Assembly (NCBI RefSeq): GCF_918797505.1
Contig: NC_092797.1
Span: forward strand, 36,531,372-36,595,371
Source of the DNA: Bemisia tabaci
Lineage: Eukaryota > Arthropoda > Insecta > Hemiptera > Aleyrodidae
Reading direction: 5' to 3'
Length of the DNA: 64,000 nt
The stretch's first letter is position 1; each line of letters opens with the position of its first letter. A program made the translations under genes and the position numbers. Under the pieces are notes generated by a model that was not told the origin of the DNA, did no database searches, and saw only the letters and a list, made by a program, of their open reading frames with translations. Below are positions 22,501 through 34,500 of this stretch, one piece after another.

Positions 22501-25500
22501 CGATTTTTTGTTTATTCTTCCTCAGCGCCGACGGAGAGTACGTGGTGACGACGATGACGAAGGCAGTGCTCCACTTCGACGGGAAGGTCGTCTGGACGCC
22601 GCCGGCCATCTTCAAGTCCTCGTGCGAAATCGACGTCCGCTACTTCCCGTTCGACCAGCAAACTTGCTTCATGAAGTTCGGATCTTGGAGCTACGACGGC
22701 AACCAAGTTAGTTCCAAACTTTCCACAACTTCCCTTTGTGTCCCACTCCGGGCAGCGCCCGAAGACCATGAGCTTTTTTCGCCGGAGCCAAGTTAACGTG
22801 CTTGGCAGCGTATAAAGGCGTCGGCCCTTTGTGTAGATTCAGTAACTACCGTGTAAGCTCATCTTTTTATCTTCAGCCCCGAGTTTTCGATCTCCGCGAG
22901 TTTTGCCGCATACGCGGTTCATATTAGAGATATGTGTGTTGAAAGGCTCCGGGGTGCCTGAGTAACTTTTTAACAACTGCAGATGCAGGTGAAAATTGGG
23001 GGTTTTTCCACTCTTTTTTAAGCGTGCCAGTAGGGCTCGCTTTTTGAAATCACTCGGATGTACCATAGTACAGCACACCGATCAACCAATGCTATTCAAC
23101 GGGCCGTCCAAATATTTTTTTCCTCGGACCCGTTTTCTTGTCTTTGAACCATTATACTGTCAAGCCCTGATGGTCTCTTACCAAAAAACCGAATGAACTG
23201 CTAATTGGGAACCCTTGAGAACATTTTCCTGTCAAAACCGTATTATTTCATTTGACAAAAACCTCATAGAAGCTTTCTTACGCTCGGAGGACTCAACTCT
23301 AGAACCTTCTTTCCCGCCAAAACTGTTTAGCCAATGAGCGTCTTGCACTGCAAGTGCAATCTGTGATGAGCCTCGTGACTCTTTATACCATGTACTAACC
23401 GTGGCCCCTGCAGAAATCCACTCAAACCACTGCAGTTATCTCCCGATATAGCTTTGGGTGTCAGGTTTCGAGCAAGGCAATAAAAGACGGCGAGGAGAGG
23501 GTCGCCTCGTCGAACCTATTATCTTCCACGCCCGATTAACCATTCACCGTGACGCCAGGATCCACCAAATTTTCACAAAAATTGTTTTCCGTCTATTTAG
23601 CGAGTTTTTCCTTACTTTCCGTTAAAGTACAAATAAAAAGAGACCTCATTTGTAAAAATCGGCCGAATAGGAGAGAAGTTACAGTTCGAAATCCAAAGAG
23701 ATTAACTCAACGCGATTTCGATGCACGGCAGTTCGCCCAAATCACGGTCGTGCGAAATGCCGCATATCAGCTTAAAATCAAGATAATTGGACGGAATCTT
23801 TAAAATCAATTTACATTCAACGTTCATGAATCAATATTTCCTCCCAAATTTAGCAAAAAGTACCAATTGATGCAAATAACAAAAACGTGAAAATAGTAGG
23901 TATGTGTCCAACATTTTAGTTATTCGGCACGCTTTTCCAACATATTCATGTTGGATTTTTCTGCTTGTTTCTTTTTATGATCTTAAAAGTTTAACACGCG
24001 CAATCAAGGGGAGCTTTCATACTTCTCTAGTCTCTTGAAATTATTTTAGTTGTTACGTCATGGTAGCAAGGCGATATATAAATGCCGTATCTTTATTGAA
24101 ACTTAGAAATTTCTCCGATTCTGCTTTATTTTTTTTTCGTGGAAAAATAGGTAGTAAAAAAAATTTTCGGATAATTTTGCGTGATTTTTTTTTTTTTTTT
24201 TCAGAAAAATGAAGAGAATTCCCAGAAAATTTCAATAGAAATGTTTTGGTGGGCGAGCTATTTTAAAAAAAATTCACCATACTGAAATGAAAAAAGGAAG
24301 TGTAGGTGCTCGAAATTTTTAGGTATAGACATGAAATGAGCTAACTTAATTAGAAGAATTATTGCCTGGTGAGCATAGAAGTACCTCCAAATTACAGTAT
24401 TTTTTGAGAAAATTGGTGAGCCCTCCAATCTCCATCCTCGTTTGGACATGTTTAGTTCAAACAGTAGCAATTGAAGGGCGCATTCAAATCAACATTCAAT
24501 GCGAATTCACACAAAAAACAATGCGTGTTGAGTACGCATAAAAAATAGATACACAACTACTCGCGGTCAAATGGCACGGTCAATTCCATTAAAAAATCAA
24601 ATGTGTTCTTAAAAAACGCTACCCAACTTTGAATACCTATCAATCACTACCTCGTTTGATCTTCATTTTTTGAAAATCTTTAATTTGCGGTAAAACTCGA
24701 AAATAGAGACAGAGTTCTGAAGTTATGGTGATAAAAAGTAAAATTTGGCACATACATTTATTTTTGAGACTTGTTTTCCTCCAACAATAATGTCAGAAAA
24801 ATCCTCGTGGGCACATGCTGTACTTTCCGTGCAGAAATCATGAATTACGTCATGGGAACGTCACGCCCTAGAAAAGAGAAGTTGTCCGTCAGCGTGACAA
24901 ATGTGTAATGAAAAACACGGAGGATCCCTGCTTTTGTGACGTCACACTGTGCGGCGTGCGCCTTTCTTTTTAATATAAAAACCAATTGGACTAAACTTTG
25001 CAATAGGGAACTACAATTTCTGGTTTACCTATGAAAATACTTATCTGCATGGAGAAACTAATGGTATGTATGTTTTACCTAAACCTAGCCCAGAAATTGT
25101 AGTTCCTGATTACAAATGCAATCGAATTTGAAAGTACTCACTTAATCTAATCGAATGATGCCACTCTTTAATTTTAGCTATTGCTTGTAAAACATTCAGC
25201 AATGACTGCTCTGTTTGTGTTACTGAGCTCAAATCAAATCTTTGAGTGTAACTTTTTCAACACCGGCACAAATTATTTAAGAGGCTATTGTGTATCAGCT
25301 AGTTTACGGCATCTTCATCAGCGTCGTCTCGTAGGACGGTCGAACGCGTCTCGGAAAAATCGCCTTCAATTATTCGTGATACCACTTTAGTGACATAGGA
25401 GTCGAAATAGTTGTATGCAGAACTAGAGTCAATATTGTTGCTTGGAACTCAAGGGTTCACCTCATTTAAGTGAAGGTAAAATCAATCGATTTGTGTCGCA

Positions 25501-28500
25501 GCAGAATGCCTCAATTAAAAGTTGATATTTATGATGGACTTACTCGGAGGAAATACGCAAAGAAGCTATTTACTGTGCCGCAGTCTCACTTACCATACTT
25601 TTTTTCCATGTGCAAGCTCGCATCATGTTTTAGGGGCCGTTCTCAAGATAACTAACGCCAAGAATTGGAATTTTTTATATTCTTCTCCTTCTCCGCACTT
25701 GCAACAAAGGCGTCCTTCCCCTTTCCTCCTCCCCCCCCCCCCACAAAAATGCAACGCTCTGCTCAACCCATTTCCCCTAAAATTGTCGTTTCTTGGTAAA
25801 TTTTAAATGAGAAATTGCCACATTGCGAAGATTTGCCATCCTGGATGTTCAAAAAAATTTCACGCATTCCCGACTGCAGCGTTACAAATCCCAGCGCAGT
25901 ACTCCACTCCTTAAGTAACGTACTCATAACGCAAGCTCTGACCCTTTCCTCTCCAAAGCGTTGCGTATTCCATGAACGATCTCTTAACCGTCACTCCTGA
26001 AAACCCTCCACGTATGAAGATACCCATCTTCCGCATAAACACGTCCAATACACGTCGAGCACAGTCGTTTAAATCGAAAATCCCAGACGCTCGCGCGGAA
26101 GCCCCGTTCACACGAGCGTTATCCCATCTCGTTGATGAGATAGAGATCACTCCAGGATTCCCGGCGAAACCTTGGTTAATTTGAATCGGGAAGCAGGATC
26201 GGAGCCCCGGGCACCGTCGCGCCGCACTGTGGATCGAGTCGATAGGAGAAGTCGGATAAAATTTGGAAACTTCAAACGCTTATAACTCCGCTTATACAAC
26301 CCTTTTAGGTTCTAAAAGTGGCTCCATTGGTTTCCTCGTTGAATTTCCTTCTGTAAACACCCCTTGAAATTTAAAATGTGACGAAGTAGACATCAAAATT
26401 TGCATTTTTAGTCAAAAATTTCATGTCCGACATCTCTAATTGACTCGATCCACTGTGCGGCGCTTTTTTTTGCTTTTTAGGGCACACAATGGATCGAGTC
26501 AATAGGAGAGGTCGGATGGAATTTGGAAACTTAAAACTCCTTTAATAGAAAACTTTGAATTTCTACAAGTGGTTTCATTGGTTTCCTCGTGAAATTTTCT
26601 TACAGAAACACTAGTTGAAATTTAAATGTGACGAAATAAACATCAAAATTTGCAGTTTTAGTCAAAAATTTCATGTCCAACATTTCTAATAGAGAATTTT
26701 CATGCAAATTTTTTAATGCTTCATTTGAAAGTGCTTAAAGAGTTGATTTCTTAGTATTTTTATGATTTTTTTCTGATATGGGAAATATTATAAATTAGCG
26801 CTTAGTGATGTCATCCGACGGCATTTCCCATTTAAACGCACGTATTTTAGCAGATTGTATCATTTTGTCATATCTCCTCCAATAATTGTCCAGTTTATGA
26901 ACCAAGTATATCCTTGTGTTCGGTTCACTGGGTAGTGACCATTCAAACATGGAATTCATCAAATTTCAGACACCTGCAAATTCTCCATCGACTTGATCCA
27001 TTGTGCGTCGGTGCACCGCTTGCGGAGGGGAGGGGGCCGGGACAGAGGGGTGGAGAAAGAAAGGGCAAGGGAAGGGGGGAGAGAGGGATATCAGTGCCCC
27101 GGTGGCTGTGGCGTTGAGCCGTCGATTAAATCCTCCCGGCACCGTTCGGGTCTCGGCGATTCGGTCCGAAGGCGAAGGCGCGAAAGGGCTTATGATGACG
27201 TCACGCTTTCCGGTGGCGTCAGCTGTCGCCGTTCTCACCCGGGACGGTCCCTTTCATCCGCCTCCTCCGGTCCGATGACAACCCCGCCGCGATAAAAGGG
27301 ATTCTTGACGACTCCATGCCGCCGCCTCCGTTTGATCTCAGACGTGCACTCTCCGTTGCCAGATTCGACGGATCTGTTGCGCTCGGGAGACGGTGAGGCG
27401 TAAACGATCGATTATCGATGTTTCTCAATTTGAAGCTATGGTACACTGGAAAAAAAAGTCGCTTGGATTTAGAGTTCAGACTCTTGAAAACATTGACAAG
27501 AAAAAATACTCTTGATTCAATCGGATTTATGCTTGAATCAACAGTATTTTTTCTTGTCAATGTTTTCAAGAGTTTGGACTCTAGATCCAAGCGACTTTTT
27601 TTACCAGTGTATGAAATCGTAATCAAAAGTATATTAACGTACGGGTGTGAAGTTTGGCAGCTGAAGAAACGGACACAGGATATGCTAAGAGCAACGGAGA
27701 TGGATTTCTGGAGGAGGTCAGCAGGAATTTCTAGGAGAGATCGGGTCCGTAATGATGGAGTGCGTCAGATGATGGAAGTCGAAAATGACATCGTGTTCAA
27801 CGTCATGACCGCAAACAGCTTGTCTGGTACGGTCATGTCGATAGGATGACGGAAGAGAGGCTGCCGAAAAAGATGCTTGATCGGGTTCCTCCTGGGAGGA
27901 AACGAAGGGGACGCCCCAGGGGTGAAAGGTTGGCGACAGGGGGTTATGGATGAGATGAAGGAATGCCAACTCCCTGATGACCTGTGGGAGGACCGAGTTT
28001 TGTGGCGGATAGGCGTTGCAGAGCGCCGGAGAGCGCTGTTAGAGCGACTCTCATGTATGTACGTATGGTGCTCATGTATGTATGGTAAGAAATAATCGAT
28101 TATTAAAGCGTTCGTTGCAAACACCCTGTTCATCGATCCTTTTCATGGGTTTAAATGGCAGATCAATCAGAATATCTCAAAGCACGCCTCGCCACTGAGA
28201 GAAACAACTGGTTAGATTTGGTATGTCACATTAAAATCACGCAAGTCAATATTTTCTTAAATATTCTACCAAATACGGTCGTCCAGATCGTCGTAAAGAC
28301 AATGCACCATTCGGATGCAGCATGATCGATCGATTGTTATGCCATTTAAACCTATAGAAAAGGATCGATAAACAGGGTGTTTGCAGCGAACACCTAAATG
28401 ATCGATTATTTACCATAGATTTAAATGGCATAATAATCGATTAATCGCAATTCGTGCTACGCAATTGGACTCCGTGCTCTCTTTAACGAGGAATGGTTTT

Positions 28501-31500
28501 TCTGATAAATATCAAAGTGAGCATAGCGTCCAAAATCGTGAGGTGCGGGCACCCTGGTAAAAATTGGCGATACGAGCTGCGTTTCAAAATACCATAGGAA
28601 TTCTTATAGCCGACTAAAGAGGGCTATTGAAAATCATATAGCTGGCTGTAGAAAGCGGAGCAAATCATATGGCCGGGCTATACGAAGGTATAAAAAAGTA
28701 TACAGTCGGACTATAGTTCCTATCGCCGGGCTTTAAACTTTATCGCCATTGGCTATAAAAGGCTATAAGAAATTGTGTAGAAATTCGTGTGCTTTGGAAA
28801 TCATTAAGTTTGATACGGAACTACCTTAATGTTTACAAAACAAACATTATATTTTCCTTTAAAACATATTGTTTTTTCATCAATTAAAATGAGATGGTCC
28901 ATACAGAGTGTGCTAACATTTCAAAATCATGAGTTGAAAAACGCTGACTCCGCGAGATTAAGTATTAGAGCCTAACACAAAGCGGAGCGGCGACGCATTG
29001 GCGCCTACAAACCTATCAGGAATACTTCACACATTGCGCAATGCGTGAAGTATCCCTGTTTATCAGTGTATTTATTTGTATTTATCAGGACATTATAGTG
29101 AGGTGAAGACGGAAAAATAGTGTGCTTGTAGAAAATTGTGTTTAGTTAGGTTAGGTTATTCTCGGTTAGATTAGGCCAAAGACATGGCCTACAAACCTAA
29201 CAGGGATACTTCACGCATTGCGCAATGCGTGAAGTATCCCTGTTTACCAGTGTATTTATTTGTATTTATCAGGACATTATAGTGAGGTGAAGACGGAAAA
29301 ATAGTGTGCTTGTAGAAAATTGTGTTTAGTTAGGTTAGGTTATTCTCGGTTAGATTAGGCCAAAGACATGAAGACGGAGTGCTCGTATCTAAAAGCACGG
29401 GAAGAAGTGAAACCATTCTGGCGATGTGAATCCATGAGCAGGAAACGATTTGATTTGAATTTGTCCTCTTGATTTTTCCACATTTCTTCTTCTAATCTCG
29501 TTTTATTTGCCTAAAACGAACAAATAAATATAGTTGGTATTGTGAATTTGTATGGAAAACCTATTTTGGCTTGGTGACAAAGAGGAATCTTTCAGGAATC
29601 TCAGATAAAGTTAGTTTTTCTGCTGCTCTAACCAATAGGAGAGGTGGCTCCATTTTCTTCTTCTAGCGCTCCGTCTTTATGTCTTTGGATTAGGCTCGTG
29701 TAAGTTAGATAATGTTATGTTAGGTTAAGTTGGATTAGAAAAGAAAATTATGTGATTTTCTATCATGACGAAGAATGGATGGATGTGCGGCGTGTACGAC
29801 AAAAATAGGCAACCCCGATCTCATCATGACGCAGAGTCGGGTAATAGGGAAGACGGAGGATTAAGTTACAGGATGCTTTGTCTGTTATGAAGGTCTCGGG
29901 CTGAAGATCTTTGCTTTTAAACACAGCGAAACAGTTGCGTCTGTAATCTCCGCCGTCTCAACCTCTCTCGAAATGAATACAGAACGGGGAAATTGTGTAG
30001 ACGAAACGAGCCGTGTCACTCGGCAAAGCTGAGAGATTACGCGTTTCCAATATACCGGAAACGCATTCAGAATTCGATGTAGGTCTTTCGAAGACCCGTT
30101 ACACCGCTATGAAACAGGGAGAAGCCCGCAATGAGTCGCGCGATACAATTCTGGATTCTGATTTTTCAAAAAATTTGCAACTCCCTTGTAAAAATTGGCG
30201 ATAGTAGCTGCGTTTCAAAATACCATAGGAGTTCTTATAGCCGACTGAAGAAGGCGATAGAAAATCATATAGCTGGCTGTAGAAAGTGGAAAAAATCATC
30301 TGACCAGGCTACACGAAGCGATAAAAAATTATACAGCCGGGCTATAGTTCCTATCGCCGGGCTTTACACTTTATCGCCTGGCTGTTGCTTTTTCGCCATC
30401 GGCTATAAAAGGCTATAAGAAATTGTGTAGAAATTCGTGTGCTTTGTAAATCCTTAAGTTTGTACGGAATTACCTTAATATATTTACAAAACGCACATTA
30501 TATTTTCCTTTACTACTTATTTTTTTCATCAATTAAAATGAGAATAAACCATACAGAGTGTGCAAACATTTCAAAGTCATGAGTTGAAAACGCTGACTCC
30601 ACGAGATTAAATATTAGAGCCTAACACAAAGCGGAGCGGCGGCGCACTGGCGCCTACAAACCTAACAGGGATACTTCACGCATTGCGCAATGCGTGAAGT
30701 ATCCCTGTTAGGTTTGTAGGCGCCAATGCGCGTTACGCGCTGGCTGCCCGCCCGCCTCGCCGCAGCGTACCACGGCACTTGAAGCAACTATTTCACACCA
30801 GAGGTATTGCACAGTATCATGAGAAATTGAAGGCGCTCCAACTTATTAAGAATGACAGGCATCCCTCAAAAGTACGGAGCTTTCCTCGCAAAATAATTCA
30901 AGATACTACGGCACAAAAAGAGAGCGGTAGTCCAAAAACTAACTAAGTCCTGGTATCCGTATTTTGTAACGTTTAGTATAAACTTTATCGTCTGGCTGTT
31001 GCTTAATCGCCATCGGCTATGAAAGGCTATAAGAAATTGTACAGACAGCTACAGAAGCTATTGAAACTCTTACAGCCGGCTATAGGTATATGGTATTTTG
31101 GAACACAGATTCTACTGCCAATTTTTACCAGGGCTAGTTGAGACAAGATTCAGTCTTTACGTAACAAAGGGAGATTTCAAAAAGTAGGTAAATAAGATAA
31201 ATGGACTGCATTTTACGATAAGGAACTATAATTCCTGGCTCATAAATAATAGCAAATTTGCCGATTGACAACCTAATACGTAACGGTACAGATTTTGGAT
31301 GTATAATGGGCTAAATTTTTTAGTTCCTATTTGCAAAATGTGGTCTAAAAAATGTGGTTCCACGGAACAAAAGTTCTTAGTCCACGAGGGCCAAATTTCT
31401 AGACGAGTAACTCTTTTTTTTGAGTCGGTTCAAAAAATCTGATCTTGAAATATTGACGGAAAACTCTCACCAAGGTGCTCCAAAGAATAAGCCAGCGGCA

Positions 31501-34500
31501 ATTAAATTCATATTTGCGCGAAAAGAGGATGTCAAGTGTTGTTTTGTAATCCAGTAATTTAGCACTCTGATTATGGAAGATTAGCATTTTAAGAGGGCTC
31601 TTCTTATAATTACGTTTTTGAGCTACAGACTTCATAACGTCGTACCTCCGGTTTCTTTTTTTCTGTAATTCTCTTTTTTTTGTGTGCGTATGTGTGTACT
31701 GCGGTTTGCTCCATTTTCAAAAAATTAGTCTTATCGTCAATTACGGACTTTTTTCCGAAAACGGTCCCATCTTTGGATGGAAATTTGGTCATTGCTGGTA
31801 CATTTCCTGCTAGCACGGCAGTTTTCTGACCAGTGTTCGAAACTCACAGGCGCCAACGCGCCAAATGCGCCTAAAAATGAAAGCTCTGCGTCAACGTGGC
31901 CCCTAAAAATGTTGATTTTCATAGGAAGTCACATGAAGAAAGAAAAACAAATCTATTTGAATTAAAAAAAAACTCAGAATTTTCAGCACTACAAGTGAAA
32001 GCTTTTTCTATTCTTCATACACGATTTCATTGTTAGTGCTTTTGTCTTTTCCAAGTTACAGCTACTCACTGGTTGTGTTCCGAAAACATCTTGCGTCTAA
32101 CTTTCCACTAAATGCGCCGTAATATATAGGCAAAAAGTCAATTTGGCCCCTAAAAAATCTTCAATGGCGCCTTAAAATCGGGCTTCATGCGCCACATGGC
32201 TCCTAAAACTCAAAGGTGAGTTTCAAACACTGTTTCTGACGTTAATTTTAGGGTTGATTCCGTATGGAGAATAAAAAAGAAAAAAAAAGAATAACTTTAT
32301 TCAATGACGGCATTTTCACCAGGCACCGCTCGTGTACTAAGTAAACGCACGTTGGTGCTGCCTAGCTTAACATAAACCGCTGAAAACCATATAGGTTCTA
32401 TTGGACATACGTGATTCTTCGTGCAATGGGCTTTCGAACGCAGGAACGTCCGCACGTGAAATTCATACGAGCAGAATTTTTAATATCGTAATCGATGCGT
32501 GAGCACGCCCCGGTAAATGTGGTTTACCCAGTCGCACACATGTATCTTCGACAGAAAAACCCGGCAAAAACTCCGATTTCAAAAATACTTAGCACAAGTA
32601 TACTGCGTAAAAACCTGTAAGTTTGGTGTCGTGTATAAAATCTCCGAGATAATTTTTTTTTAAACGAGTATTTCCTTTTTTTTAATTTTGAACGAAAAAC
32701 GTATGACAAATGCTTTTCAAATTTAGGGTGCATTTTTAAAAAATGTGTTCGAAAATGAATGACTCGGATCAAACGATGTGTTCGGTACGATATTTTTTGC
32801 GGACATTCACCGAAATCGTCGTCTCCCGCACGAAGGAGCGTAACTCCATTCCAAGGTTGCCAAGGTGACTTGAACAATTAATTTATTTTGCAAAAATGCA
32901 CGTAGGCAATTTGTATTCAAAATATTTCTGCTTTTTGCCTGGAATCTAGAGAAAAATCGGGGAAATTTTCAGTTAAAAATGCCTAAGATTCTTTTGATTC
33001 ATAGACAATTTGCTAGGGGAAATTTAGCAACATTGAAGTGGCGTTACGTTCTTTCGTCCAGGGGAGATGACGAAATGTGATATCCCATCTGATTTTGCAG
33101 TTTCAGCCATTTGGACAAATTTGACCGAAGTTAGTATAACTACATTGCATATTGCCCACTAGCCTCTCTTGGTTTTATTTATTTTATAGGACCAAAAACC
33201 ACGGAACATTCTGCCTCAAATTTTGTGGACATTCTCTGGATGGTTGAGGGAAAATTCACAAAGAATTCCAAGAGGTGGTGGGAAAAAATAAAATATCAGG
33301 CAACATGAAATGCAATAAAGCAAATTCTGATCAATTTTTTCTGTTGCATAGTTAAAACCGGGGTTTAATTGACGAATACCATGCGGTGAAAAAACTTGGT
33401 TCAAAGAAGATACCATCGTTTTTGGTCCGAAAAACTGAAGTAATCGTTAGTCACTGGAATCGAAATTAAAGTTTCCGTCGGTTATAGAACGATCGGTTAA
33501 TCAAACTGAAAACACTAAAACTTGCATTCTTCACCAAAGACTTCGGTTATTTAAACCAAGGTTTGGTCTCTGTAACTGAAAACTTCGGGTACCAGAACGG
33601 GAAACTTCGGTGTTCCGTGTAAACCGAGGTCATAACCGACTTTTTTTCCCTCTGAGCCCAGTGTGCGTCCCAGTGAGGGTACTGCGACAAACGCCGTCAA
33701 TATCGCAAAATAAAGAAAGGAGAGACGCGAAGATAGCGGAGTAAAACGAGAGAAAGCTCTGTCGGAAATTCACAAAACAAATAAGAGCCGACAAAAATAA
33801 ACAGAACGGTGGGAGGTGTATTTACTTTGAGTTTCAATTTTAAATGAGGGACTCGCCGGGTACGGATGATCGAATCTCAATTGCACCTAGTCGATCAGAA
33901 AGGAATACCGGGCGCATTGAAAAAAAACTTATGAAAGCGTAGAATTCAAAAGGAGTTGCGTTGTTTATGAACCGAGCCCTAGAAGTTGGTTTCTTTCTTC
34001 TGAACTTCCACGATCCGATGGAACGATCCAATTCAAATATCATAAATCCCATCACGAGAGATGTTCGGTCTCCACGAATCGAAACGCAGAATGAAAGTTA
34101 CGAAATAACATCAGGTTTGCCAGTGACCGAAGTTTGTGTTTTATTTTGAGGTTTACTTTCCCAGAGAGAGCACATCTTGAGCCGCTCTAGATGAGTGAGT
34201 TAGATGACAGAATTGACAAAACTGCGAAGAATGGTTCAGCGTCTTGAGACAGGCATTCTTTTCAAGAGCACACCTGATATTTCAGATACTGTTTCCCCAC
34301 AACACTCCTCAAAACACTTGAATTTGTACACTGTTTATTTTTCAAAGTTTGAAGATGGAGAGCAACTCGGCAGTTTTAGATAAGAAATCGTTCGCAGACT
34401 CCTGGAGATCCATTTTCAACTCTTTTGCCTATTTGAGATGGAGTTTCCCGTGCTCTCTCAACAGGTGAAAATGCAAATATTGAGATGAACTCATCTCACG

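Noticed and set aside
29140..29360. Telomeric repeat array
   Set aside because: Only a few scattered TTAGG-like words (TTAGGTTAGG) rather than a true array. Similar words are common in insect repeats.
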